From NCBI GenBank assembly GCA_003224755.1, contig QHZR01000044.1:1-48139 (forward strand): a DNA stretch of 48,139 nt. Direction: 5' to 3'. Position numbers and translations under genes: made by a program. The DNA is from Acidobacteriota bacterium (lineage in GTDB: Bacteria > Acidobacteriota > Terriglobia > Terriglobales > Acidobacteriaceae). The first letter of the stretch is position 1; every line of letters begins with the position of its first letter. Positions 35,536-43,494 of this stretch are shown one piece after another. The notes below the pieces were generated by a model that saw only the letters and a program-made list of their open reading frames with translations, searched no databases and had not been told where the DNA came from.

Positions 35536-36828
35536 TTACGCAGTTCCAAACGGATCAGTCAGAGACGGGCTTTGGGTCGTCAGTAATTCAGCACCGTTTT
35601 CTGTAATGTGCATATCGTCTTCGAGTCGAATTCCGAACTCGCCTGAAATATAGATTCCGGGCTCATCGCTGAACATCATGTTGGCCTGCAGCCGAGTCGC
35701 GTTGCCGCGGACGAGGTAGGGCCATTCGTGAATGTCCATTCCCATGCCGTGGCCGACACGATGCGTGAAGTATTTGTAATCGGGACCAAAGCCAGCATCG
35801 GTGATGACTTTTCTTGCAGCGGCATCCACGCTCTCGCAGGACATTCCCGGTCGCGCAGCGACGAGCACAGCGCTTTGCGCTCGATGGACCACATCGAAAA
35901 CGGTTTTCATTTTGTCGGTCGGCTTGCCTAGGACAAAGGTGCGCGTAATGTCTGAGGTGTAGCCTTCGACGTCGCATCCATCGTCGATCAGGATGATGCT
36001 TCCTTCACGTATGACCTGTGGAACCGTGGATCCGTGTGGTGAGCCTGAATTCTCAGCAATCGCAACAATCACGTCGCCTTGAAATCCAACTCTTTCATAT
36101 CCTGAGTGCACCAGATTCCGAATGTCGGAATCCGTCATGCCAGGTTGCAGGCTCTTGAACGTAGCTTCATAGACCGACATGGTGGCTTTGCACGCCAGCC
36201 GCATGAGGGCGATCTCATGTGCGCTCTTAATCATCCGGCAGCCAGCGGTGACCGGCGTCGCGCTCACAATCTTCGCCTGCGGAGCCGCTTTCGCGATCGC
36301 ATCGCTGAAGACGAATCGCACGGTTTCTTCAATCCCAATCGTGCCGGCCGAAATTCCTGAGTCGCGCAAGCCCTGGGCGATGCGCTGGTAAGGACTCTCA
36401 TCTTCCTGCCAGACGCGGATGTCGGCGCCGCTTGCAAGGCCGCTCTTGGCAAGCTGTTCTTGGGTGCGGCCTTGCTCAAATGCAGGACAAACGAAGAACG
36501 GCGTCCCCTTCGCAGGAAGGACTATCGCGAGTGCCCGTTCGCTTTCCCACCATTCGACTCCGGTGAAATACCGTAACGAGGTACCCGGCATGAGCACAAC
36601 GGCATCGATCCCGTTCTGCTTCATTAGCTGCCGGACTTTCTCCTGCCGCTCGGTTCGTTCCTGTGGAGTGATCGGCTGTGCTTGGTCTTTCAGGGATTGA
36701 AGCTTGGCAATGGCAGGAGGCAGCGGTTTGCAATCACTGGAAGCTTCACTCGCGGAAGCAAGATGCGAGAACGCCGCTACACTAGCGGCGGTCGTTGTGG
36801 AATGCAAGAAGCGGCGACGAGAGATCAT
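35536..36828 (-). CDS. Tat-exported M24 metallopeptidase (Xaa-Pro aminopeptidase-like)
   Basis: A 430-residue enzyme with a twin-arginine signal (MISRRRFLHSTTTAASVAAF). The N-terminal creatinase-type domain (about 60-195) is followed by the pita-bread catalytic domain. The five metal ligands are D282 (LIDDGCDVEGY), D293 (TSDITRTF), H360 (HRVGHGMGMDIHEWP), E389 (SDEPGIYI) and E403 (RLEDDMHITENG), so it should bind two metal ions and cleave X-Pro or related bonds. Tat export suggests folding with metal in the cytoplasm before translocation. It could also act as a creatinase or prolidase. Single gene, ending convergent with the PhoX-like gene. Confidence 0.9.
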   Translation of the reverse strand: MISRRRFLHSTTTAASVAAFSHLASASEASSDCKPLPPAIAKLQSLKDQAQPITPQERTERQEKVRQLMKQNGIDAVVLMPGTSLRYFTGVEWWESERALAIVLPAKGTPFFVCPAFEQGRTQEQLAKSGLASGADIRVWQEDESPYQRIAQGLRDSGISAGTIGIEETVRFVFSDAIAKAAPQAKIVSATPVTAGCRMIKSAHEIALMRLACKATMSVYEATFKSLQPGMTDSDIRNLVHSGYERVGFQGDVIVAIAENSGSPHGSTVPQVIREGSIILIDDGCDVEGYTSDITRTFVLGKPTDKMKTVFDVVHRAQSAVLVAARPGMSCESVDAAARKVITDAGFGPDYKYFTHRVGHGMGMDIHEWPYLVRGNATRLQANMMFSDEPGIYISGEFGIRLEDDMHITENGAELLTTQSPSLTDPFGTA

Positions 36829-37006
36829 GGGAACCTCGTGGAATTGAGCGGTTCATTATGGCACGGAGAACTCGGGAGCCTTTGAATTGAGAGCGGGGAA
36901 AAACGCCGCCCGAAGGATGCGTACTCAGATCAGGTCAACACGGCATCTCACCGATCGAGTGCGCGGCCCCAATTCCGAAGAATCGGGCTAGTAAAGACCT
37001 CGTCAA

Positions 37007-37561
37007 TCATTGCACTAGCGCACGCGTCTGCTGAAGTGTGTTGTTCAAGTCTTCCTTCTGTTCTAGAACTCGCCTCGCGTTCGGGATCACGTTTGCAAGT
37101 TCCTGTGGAGCGCCTTCAACCGCCTGCTTTAGCACAGGCAGTTTGGAATCGTCGTTCAGCGCCCCAACGTATGACGAGATAATCCGGGTCAGAGCGGCGG
37201 ATGTTTGCGGGTTTTCTGCGTAATCTTTGCGGAGAGCTTCTAGGTCGCGCTTTGCCGCCATGGGCCAGTCAAGTCCTCCCTCTGCTCGTATAACGGCCGC
37301 TTGCAGTTGTGATCGCTGGTTGGCGGAGAGTTGTTCTAAATGGATCGCTCCAGTGACGGCCCTGAGGTGATTTACCAAGAGATCTTTTGCAATCAGCGTC
37401 GCAAAAAGGGATCCACCATTCCCGACATCCTGCGAAAACCGCAGACCGGCTGCCAGAGCGCGAACCGCTCCATCTTTATTACCGGTCTTAAACAGGTGAA
37501 AGGCGTAAAGAACATTGAGCCGTCCGAGAACCAATCCCTTTCTGGCATAGTCCACCGGCAC
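37007..37561 (-). CDS. Secreted helical protein, C-terminal part (frameshifted)
   Basis: This frame continues the product of 37393-37881 after a frameshift at the six-G run near 37608. It reads LDYELGHDVPVDYARKG and then helical text (KDGAVRALAAGLRFSQDVGNG, QLQAAVIRAEGGLDW, ALTRIISSYVGAL). No known family is recognised. The GTG that could start this frame at 37561 lies in the continuous homology and is unlikely to be a real start. It would be the C-terminal 175-185 residues of a protein of about 290 residues. Confidence 0.65.
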   Translation of the reverse strand: MPVDYARKGLVLGRLNVLYAFHLFKTGNKDGAVRALAAGLRFSQDVGNGGSLFATLIAKDLLVNHLRAVTGAIHLEQLSANQRSQLQAAVIRAEGGLDWPMAAKRDLEALRKDYAENPQTSAALTRIISSYVGALNDDSKLPVLKQAVEGAPQELANVIPNARRVLEQKEDLNNTLQQTRALVQ

Positions 37562-37881
37562 GTCGTGCCCGAGCTCGTAATCGAGGCCCCCCAGTCACAG
37601 TTCGGCAAAGAAGTCGCACGTGCCATAATTTCAAGTGCCAATTTATTTTTCTCAAGCAATTCTTTGTATTTCGAATCGTCGTACGGCGCTGTACCGTCGA
37701 GGATCGCGTTGAGTTCCTTGGCTTGCTGGTCCGTGATACCGGAATCCTGGATCGCGGAGAATGCCGACCAGTAACGCAAAGCTGCATTCTCTGTGAGGGA
37801 CGCATTCCGCTGAGCCAATGCCAAACCGGCTGATAATAGGGCGATCAGAATCACCGAAGGAATCGTGTTGAAGATTTTCAT
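37393..37881 (-). CDS. Secreted helical protein, N-terminal part (frameshifted), third gene of an ECF cassette
   Basis: A 162-residue frame with a good signal peptide (MKIFNTIPSVILIALLSAGLA). It is helical up to LEIMARATSLPNCDWG, then becomes unlike protein because the frame is wrong; the correct continuation is 37007-37561. At the shift is a run of six G on the coding strand; seven or four G would restore the frame. The start overlaps the preceding gene stop by ATGA (37878-37881), so the three genes form a coupled operon (sigma factor, membrane protein, secreted protein). The function of the whole protein is unknown. Phase variation is possible but not shown. Confidence 0.65.
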   Translation of the reverse strand: MKIFNTIPSVILIALLSAGLALAQRNASLTENAALRYWSAFSAIQDSGITDQQAKELNAILDGTAPYDDSKYKELLEKNKLALEIMARATSLPNCDWGASITSSGTTCRWTMPERDWFSDGSMFFTPFTCLRPVIKMERFALWQPVCGFRRMSGMVDPFLRR

Positions 37882-38282
37882 AACCTGATTTTCTCCTTGC
37901 TTAGCACAGTGACCGCGCTCTGTTTGCCTTGCGGAAGCGGGCTGGTTTGGGAGCGAAACGCTAGTTCGTCAACCGCTGCCTTAAACGATGGCGCCTTCGC
38001 GAGCCAAGCATTTGCGCTTCGTATGGTTAGTGGATCCGACGGCGCATGTCGCTCGACAGGTGCCGCATCGGTAACGGTATTTGAAACAGCAACTCGGTCA
38101 TTGCGAATATGCAAAATGACTGCTCCTATAACAAGGGTGGCCGCGACTGCCGCCAGCCAAATTCCCAGTGGGGGCGAACGCCGAGATGAATGACCGACAC
38201 TGAGTGTTGGAACAGACTCAGGGGCAATTGGATGGAATCGCTTCAAGTAGGCTTCGAATTGTTCATCATCGGGAGTCTGCAC
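37878..38282 (-). CDS. Single-pass membrane protein, putative anti-sigma factor
   Basis: A 134-residue protein with one membrane helix (about 39-60, LGIWLAAVAATLVIGAVIL). The N-terminal cytoplasmic part is only about 35 residues (MQTPDDEQFEAYLKRFHP) and lacks the HxxxCxxC zinc motif. The periplasmic part has no clear domain. It overlaps the sigma factor gene by 17 bases and the next gene by ATGA. Position and topology suggest an anti-sigma factor of a non-zinc type, but this is inference. It could instead be a partner of the secreted protein that follows. Confidence 0.6.
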   Translation of the reverse strand: MQTPDDEQFEAYLKRFHPIAPESVPTLSVGHSSRRSPPLGIWLAAVAATLVIGAVILHIRNDRVAVSNTVTDAAPVERHAPSDPLTIRSANAWLAKAPSFKAAVDELAFRSQTSPLPQGKQSAVTVLSKEKIRL

Positions 38283-38775
38283 AAGAGTTCTCCTTGGCTA
38301 ACATTGAGCCGCGCAGCTTGGCTAGGGCATACCGGTACCGCGATGCCGCTGTGTTCGAGGTCACACCCAGCAGGTCAGCGATCTCCGAGAAAGTGAGTTC
38401 GCCCCAGACATGCAGAACTATGACTTCTCGCTGATCATCCGGAAGTTCGCCAATCGCACGTCTCAGATTCTGCTCTCCGGCATAGTCCCGGTCAGGAGGA
38501 CTAAACCATGCCGAGTCGACATCAAGAGGCATATTTCGATGTTGAACCTTGGCATCGTTAAGAACGGCGTTGCGCACGCACGCAAAGAGATAGGCTTTCT
38601 TATTAATCGCTTGGCTTACGCTGCCGTTCTCGATGGCCTTCAAAAAGACTTGGTGAACCGCATCTTGATCGCGAGCCCGGTCACCCGACATCGCCGAGGC
38701 AAACAGCAGCAACGCCGCCCCATGTTGGCGATACAGGGCTTCGATCTCGTCGGCATTTCGGTCGGTCCTACCCAC
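38266..38775 (-). CDS. ECF RNA polymerase sigma factor (sigma-70 family)
   Basis: A sigma factor with region 2 (EIEALYRQHGAALLLFASAM, ARDQDAVHQVFLKAIEN) and region 4 (RAIGELPDDQREVIVLHVWGELTFSEIADLLGV). The frame is open to 38892, but the first part of that (residues about 4-16) is simply translation of a terminator hairpin at 38858-38877. GTG 38775 is the first sensible start, ten residues before region 2; the start is not certain. Normal ECF size. It should drive the following membrane and secreted genes and its own operon. Target promoters cannot be read from sequence. Confidence 0.8.
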   Translation of the reverse strand: MGRTDRNADEIEALYRQHGAALLLFASAMSGDRARDQDAVHQVFLKAIENGSVSQAINKKAYLFACVRNAVLNDAKVQHRNMPLDVDSAWFSPPDRDYAGEQNLRRAIGELPDDQREVIVLHVWGELTFSEIADLLGVTSNTAASRYRYALAKLRGSMLAKENSCADSR

Positions 38776-38849
38776 TGGACGGTTCTCAATGTTAGGACAA
38801 TCGGCGTCGATGGATCTGTCTGTCTCCGGCGAACTTTCTTGTCTTATGG

Positions 38850-38877
38850 AAAGAAAAACGCCGCCCGAAGGCGGCGT
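38850..38877 (-). terminator. Terminator of the FecR/glycine-rich gene
   Basis: Perfect eight-pair stem ACGCCGCC / GGCGGCGT (38858-38865 with 38870-38877), loop TTCG on the minus strand, followed by a U-tract (TTTTTC). It lies 31 bases after the FecR-gene stop. A partial copy (ACGCCGCCCGAAGG) occurs near 36902. The adjacent sigma factor frame reads into it from the other side. Confidence 0.9.
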
Positions 38878-38908
38878 GTTTTCAGCCGGCATTAGAAACA
38901 GTTAAAGT

Positions 38909-41716
38909 TTAGTGATGTCCGTGCCCACCGCTACTGCTGCTGTGCGAACCGCCTCCGCCTCCTGAGCTATGGCTCGGAGCCGAGGCATGTCCGCCGCCTC
39001 CGCCGCCCGAAGGACGTCCACCACCGCCACCTCCACTGTACGAGGGTGCGTGACCTCCGCCTCCTCCGCCGCCACCGCCATACGAAGGCGCGCGGCCCCC
39101 ACCGAAGCCCCCGCCACCACCATAAGATGGCATCGAGTGTCCGCCCCCACCACCATACGACGGCATCGAGCGGCCACCACCGCCACCGTACGAAGGTGCC
39201 GGACGGCTGTATCCGCCACCACCGCCGTATGAAGGCATTGAACGCGAGGAAGATCCGCGATCATAGGAGGGGGCGGGCCGACTATACGACCCACCACCGT
39301 AATTCGGTCTGTCATAGTTCGGACGACTGTTCGATCCGCCACCAAAACTAGGAGACGGTCTGCGATCAGCTTCGTATGAAGGAGCAGGTCGCGGAGCCTG
39401 ATTCCGTACGCTCGCGCTCGGGAAACTGTCACGCTCGCCAGCCGACGAATATCCGCGTGGAGCCGATGCTCCCGAAGGACGCGGCACGCTGAGCTCACTC
39501 CGTGGACCTGACTGGCCTCGAGGCGAGCTGCCGTGAGAGTTGTTAGGTTCACTCCGCGGCACGTTGTTCGATGGCCGTTGCGTGTTTGGCTGACTCATGC
39601 TGCGTGGTGCACCGCCGCCCGAGGGCCCTTCGCCACGCGAGTAAGCGGGCGAGGGCGCCCGCTCCACGCTGGCTGGAGGACGCGGAAGGTTGCTACGCGA
39701 ATTCATTTCGGGAGCGGATGGTCGACCTTGGTTCTCCGGTCGGGCCGACGGCATCGCGACATTGGATCGCGGACCGTTTGCCGTACCCTGGTTCATTCCG
39801 CGTTCACCTGAGAAGCCACCGGCGCTCGGCGGTCGCGGAACACTACGCGAAGCCATGGGCCGGCTCTCCGGCATCCGAATGTTGCTGGTGGGGCTGGCAC
39901 CACGGTTCGGAATATTGTCAGCCGGATGCTGCGTGCTCCTCATTTCGAAGGCTGGCCCTTGATTCCGGCCCAGGTTTGGATTCCGGTTCATTTCTGTCCC
40001 CGGTCCTTGATTCCGTCCTAGGTTTTGATTGCGTCCGAGGTCTTGATTCTGGCCGACGCCTCGATTCCGACCCACACTTGCTACCGGCGACTGCGGATGA
40101 AATGCGGCGCGTCCATTTTGCGGAGGTGCGACATGGCTGACCACTGGCCGTGCAAAGCTGCGTTGCGGTGGAATTGCAGCCGATTTTCCGGCATTCGCAC
40201 CCAGTACCGTGTTACGAGTTGGGCGAACATTGATGTTGTTCGTCACCGAAACTTTGGTGATCTGAGTCGGTGAAACGCGTACGTTATTGCGCGCCACATT
40301 TCGCGAATTCACTAACGTGTCACGCGAGACCGCCGTAAATCCGTTTCGCGCGTGCATATTTGCGTAGTGGATTTGGTCCTTGTGCCATCCCCCATGCCGG
40401 CCAGGATCACCACCTCTTCCGCCTCTGCCCGGGTGGTTGTTGATGTACGTGTTGTTGTAAATCTTTGTTATGTTGATGTTGGTTATCCGAGTATTGGTGA
40501 TGTTGACGCGGTTGAAATATCCGCGGCTCACTCCGTACCATGGAATGAAAGGCTCACCGAATCCAAGCGGGCACCAGCCGTAGCCATAGCCGCCACCGAA
40601 TCCGAATCCAAGACCCCAACCTGGGCCGCCGAACCATGCGACTAGCGCCGGTGAGTAGTACGGGCGAACATAGATCGGACCGGGCGCCCATCCCCAATAA
40701 TTGTCGTAATAGACCCAGCGTCCATAGTGGAACGGAGCGTAACCCCAAGGCTCATCTTCAACCCAGGTCCATCCCCACGGATCAACCCAGATCCAGTGGC
40801 CGTTGCGATACGGAGACCATCCGGCATCTACACCCGAAGGCACCCAGACGTGACCGTAGCTGGGAGTATCGCGCCAGGTTCCATATTCGTCGAGGTCATC
40901 AGAGCCGACCACATCCGGAGAGACATAGCGCGAGGACGCAGAATGATCGAGACGACCATCACGCGACTGCGCCCACTCATCGAATCCGTCCGGAGACGGC
41001 GCACGGTGAATGTCGTTGGTCATCGAGGTGCCATTGGTGAATCTGGCCTGCTGATCTTCGCGAATGCGGACAGCCGGGCCATTTCCAGTAGCTTCGCCTT
41101 CGCCATGCCAGACGGTGATGATGGTCTTGTCTTTATCGGCATCCACGTCGAAGCGGTAGTCGCCAGGCTTGCGAATGGTAAACGCCTGGTTTGGCGTGTC
41201 CACTTCGTAAGTTTCGTTGTCATACAGACGGCGAACGTGCAGGTTCATCGCTCCCTGGTGCAGCTGCAACTGCACCATATTTTCCGCGATGTTGGTCAAA
41301 GTAAGGCTGCTCTCAGAGTCGATCCGGATAAGGCCGGTGCCCACGCTGATCTCGGCGCGAGAATTCTTGTCAGCCCACACATTGTCGGCGTTCGTCAAAG
41401 GCCGATTCAGCGTGCCCGAAACCCAGTCATCGGTGCCGTGCGGCTGCACCGAAACCGAGCCGCTCATGTATTGCAGACGTGCGGCGCGGGCTGGCGGGTC
41501 TTGCGTGGGCTGTTGAGGCTGCTCGGGTTGAACAGGCTGCTGAACTTCTGCCGACTGCTCAGGTTGATCAGGCTGGGCGGACTGGTCAGGTTCAGATACG
41601 GAGCCCTGATCATCGGTTTGCGGGTCGTATTGGCGGTCATCCTGCGCCCACAGCGCCGGAACCGACATCAGTGTAAAAAGTGTAATAACGCTAAGGATGC
41701 GGTTAAGAGTTTTCAT
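38909..41716 (-). CDS. FecR-domain/DUF6600 surface protein with glycine-rich tail
   Basis: A 935-residue exported protein. Signal peptide (1-24), a Gln/Pro/Asp-rich spacer (about 28-75), a FecR domain (about 80-235), then a Trp/Tyr-rich YxWGxW-type region (about 278-365, e.g. WVDPWGWTWVEDEPWGY and YYDNYWGWAPGPI) matching DUF6600. After about 400 it is disordered and rich in Asn/Gly/Arg/Pro/Ser, with repeated GRNQ units. The last 111 residues are SYGGGGG-type repeats ending in a His-rich tail. It probably sits in the cell envelope with a long flexible surface tail. No membrane helix besides the signal. It lies between two ECF sigma cassettes on the same strand. Confidence 0.88.
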   Translation of the reverse strand: MKTLNRILSVITLFTLMSVPALWAQDDRQYDPQTDDQGSVSEPDQSAQPDQPEQSAEVQQPVQPEQPQQPTQDPPARAARLQYMSGSVSVQPHGTDDWVSGTLNRPLTNADNVWADKNSRAEISVGTGLIRIDSESSLTLTNIAENMVQLQLHQGAMNLHVRRLYDNETYEVDTPNQAFTIRKPGDYRFDVDADKDKTIITVWHGEGEATGNGPAVRIREDQQARFTNGTSMTNDIHRAPSPDGFDEWAQSRDGRLDHSASSRYVSPDVVGSDDLDEYGTWRDTPSYGHVWVPSGVDAGWSPYRNGHWIWVDPWGWTWVEDEPWGYAPFHYGRWVYYDNYWGWAPGPIYVRPYYSPALVAWFGGPGWGLGFGFGGGYGYGWCPLGFGEPFIPWYGVSRGYFNRVNITNTRITNINITKIYNNTYINNHPGRGGRGGDPGRHGGWHKDQIHYANMHARNGFTAVSRDTLVNSRNVARNNVRVSPTQITKVSVTNNINVRPTRNTVLGANAGKSAAIPPQRSFARPVVSHVAPPQNGRAAFHPQSPVASVGRNRGVGQNQDLGRNQNLGRNQGPGTEMNRNPNLGRNQGPAFEMRSTQHPADNIPNRGASPTSNIRMPESRPMASRSVPRPPSAGGFSGERGMNQGTANGPRSNVAMPSARPENQGRPSAPEMNSRSNLPRPPASVERAPSPAYSRGEGPSGGGAPRSMSQPNTQRPSNNVPRSEPNNSHGSSPRGQSGPRSELSVPRPSGASAPRGYSSAGERDSFPSASVRNQAPRPAPSYEADRRPSPSFGGGSNSRPNYDRPNYGGGSYSRPAPSYDRGSSSRSMPSYGGGGGYSRPAPSYGGGGGRSMPSYGGGGGHSMPSYGGGGGFGGGRAPSYGGGGGGGGGHAPSYSGGGGGGRPSGGGGGGHASAPSHSSGGGGGSHSSSSGGHGHH
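38912..39244 (-). repeat. Tandem glycine-rich codon repeats in the FecR protein tail
   Basis: Encodes about 111 residues of repeated units such as RSMPSYGGGGG, HSMPSYGGGGG and HAPSYSGGGGGG, of 9-18 residues each. The DNA is imperfectly repeated at about 33-base spacing, so expansion and contraction of the array are possible. Opposite-strand frames here are compositional shadows. Confidence 0.8.
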
Positions 41717-41903
41717 TAGGTCCCCCTTCGAGATTCATCGTGGATCCTCGAAGCGCCCTCGCGGCCTGAAGAGGCGGCAGGGCGGGCTATTTCTTACTGC
41801 CAACAATGTAAACCCTCGGTTAATAAAAGAGTTTCGGGCAAACTTGAGGCAAAAATGGCTGAAAAGCAGGGACTTGCGCGGTTATCGGACGAGCCGAGGT
41901 CTA

Positions 41904-42647
41904 TTATTCGGCGGATCGCAGCAATTTCGCAAGTGCCAGTACATCGGCGGCACTGGCGTCACTGATTACCACATAACGCAGGCCGCGGTCCGTCCAAGTC
42001 TCCAGGTTGAAGGCGAGATTTTGCGATGTTTTCGGAGCGGCCCCGAGGCGCGCGAAGCTTTCGCGCTCCTGGAAAACGAACGCTGAGATCTGGTGCTTGC
42101 GGACGCCGAACAACAGCTGCGCACCAGGGCCTTGAGCGACGTACGCCATGCGTCCGCCGATCAAGTGAAATTCGGAGTTCTGCAGTTCCGGGAGGTCAAA
42201 GGTAAACGGCAGCTTTCCTTGGAACCAAGGCTTGACCGTGTGGCGATCGGTGGAAATGACGTCAACGGGGTTGGCACTGGCCAGAGTAGAAACGTGCAGG
42301 TCGGTAATTTCAACGAGAACATCATGCTGGCGAGGTCGCAGTAACAGCCCCAGTCCTACCGCCACGACGATGATCGCGGTTGCCGCCAGTGCAAAGCCCG
42401 GTAGCCAGGATGGGAGTGACCTGGACCGCGGAGCGACTGCCTTTCCGATTCTTGACCGGAACTCCGGCGATGGCACAAACCTCCCACTGGCCGCCCTCTT
42501 AATAGAAACTTTCAGTTTTCTGCTGCCTAGTGCGGCCATCGCGCAATCCTGACAAGTCCGCAGGTGCCGCGACATGGCCAGATCGTCTGCCTCGGACAAC
42601 TCATTATCGAGATAGGCTCCAATCTTGTCGCGCCACTCGCAAGTCAT
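41904..42647 (-). CDS. Zinc-finger anti-sigma factor (transmembrane)
   Basis: A 247-residue single-pass protein. The N-terminal ZAS domain has C3 and the HxxxCxxC motif H28, C32 and C35 (SRHLRTCQDCAM), the signature of zinc-binding anti-sigma factors. One membrane helix follows (about 83-104, FALAATAIIVVAVGLGLLL), and the C-terminal 140 residues form a soluble sensor domain outside the membrane. It is coupled to the sigma gene upstream by ATGA (42644-42647). Release of the sigma factor would follow proteolysis or a zinc/redox change; which applies is not visible. Confidence 0.87.
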   Translation of the reverse strand: MTCEWRDKIGAYLDNELSEADDLAMSRHLRTCQDCAMAALGSRKLKVSIKRAASGRFVPSPEFRSRIGKAVAPRSRSLPSWLPGFALAATAIIVVAVGLGLLLRPRQHDVLVEITDLHVSTLASANPVDVISTDRHTVKPWFQGKLPFTFDLPELQNSEFHLIGGRMAYVAQGPGAQLLFGVRKHQISAFVFQERESFARLGAAPKTSQNLAFNLETWTDRGLRYVVISDASAADVLALAKLLRSAE

Positions 42648-43177
42648 TGGCGTGCTCCTTGCAGCTTCGTTCTCAATAGACTTCGCATCGAGCTGCGGGC
42701 GCGGGATAGGCGAGACATTACCGTGCCGATGGGAATGCCTGCGAGCTCCGCAATCTCCTTGTAACTCATTTCCTCCACATCGCAGAGCAAGATGATTTCT
42801 CGGTGAACGACAGGCAATTGCTCAAGCGCTCGACGTATCTCCTCCTGATCTGCTCGCGCGAACAGCAGCGATTCGGGGTCGTCATCGGCCGCGGGCTGTG
42901 TAACTGGGTTCTCCTCATCGTCGAGAGAGACTGTCGCTTTCAATCCCGTGCGCGAGGTCAGAAACGTATTGCGTAGGATCCGGTACATCCAGGCCCGAAA
43001 GTTTGTTCCGGGTGTGAACGAGCCGAAACCCTTGAGCGCCTTCACGTACGTTTCCTGCACCAGGTCCTCTGCCTCGTCGCGGTTGCCTGCGAGCCAGTGC
43101 GCGAAGTTATACAGCGGCGCAAGCAGGGGCATAGCAAGCGCTTCAAACGTCTCGGCGTTCCCGCGATCGTCATGCAC
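42644..43177 (-). CDS. ECF RNA polymerase sigma factor (RpoE-like)
   Basis: A 177-residue ECF sigma factor. Region 2 contains LYNFAHWLAGNRDEAEDLVQET and FRAWMYRILRNTFL; region 4 contains ALEQLPVVHREIILLCDVEEMSYKEIAELAGIPIG and TVMSRLSRAR. The gene is first in a two-gene cassette with the zinc anti-sigma factor. The FecR/glycine-rich gene follows after 187 bases on the same strand, so it may be a target. The start ATG is at 43177. Confidence 0.92.
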   Translation of the reverse strand: MHDDRGNAETFEALAMPLLAPLYNFAHWLAGNRDEAEDLVQETYVKALKGFGSFTPGTNFRAWMYRILRNTFLTSRTGLKATVSLDDEENPVTQPAADDDPESLLFARADQEEIRRALEQLPVVHREIILLCDVEEMSYKEIAELAGIPIGTVMSRLSRARSSMRSLLRTKLQGARQ

Positions 43178-43494
43178 GTCCTAGATACGATAACCCGCCG
43201 TCTGCGAAAATATTCCACTTTATGCTGCGGTAAAAATCGCCGCGGACTTCGCGGAAGAACGCGGATGAGAACACAAATTCGATTGAATCCTCAATTGCGG
43301 ATTTGGTGATATCCAACGAAAATCGAACTTTCCGGCCACCCATTCGCGTTTATCTATGTAGATCAAGATTTGTGTTTTGACTGAATTGATCCGCGTTCTT
43401 CCGCGAAATCCGTGGCGGGGTTTCGCTTTTCAGGGAATAGAAGTTTCATCCGCCAGTTTCATCCTCAGTACACCCACACAATCAGGAGGACAAT
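43178..43494. other. Intergenic region between the ECF sigma gene and the metallophosphoesterase gene
   Basis: About 317 bases. It carries two inverted copies of the CGCGGATT-type repeat, at 43239-43270 and 43389-43418, and should contain promoters for both directions. No gene was found. Confidence 0.6.
43239..43418. repeat. Inverted pair of CGCGGATTTCGCGGAAGAACGC repeats
   Basis: The left arm (43239-43270) and right arm (43389-43418) are inverted, with a shared core of about 20 bases (TTCGCGGAAGAACGCGGAT). They enclose about 118 bases of AT-rich sequence. The layout resembles a small non-autonomous mobile element, but no terminal site duplication is seen. Confidence 0.55.

Noticed and set aside
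38902-39552. 216-residue minus-strand frame rich in Val/Ala/Arg
   Set aside because: It is the alternative frame of the glycine-rich repeat region.
40727-41719. Plus-strand open frame of 330 residues antisense to the FecR gene
   Set aside because: Shadow of the minus-strand gene; no domain, and the minus-strand frame has strong family motifs.
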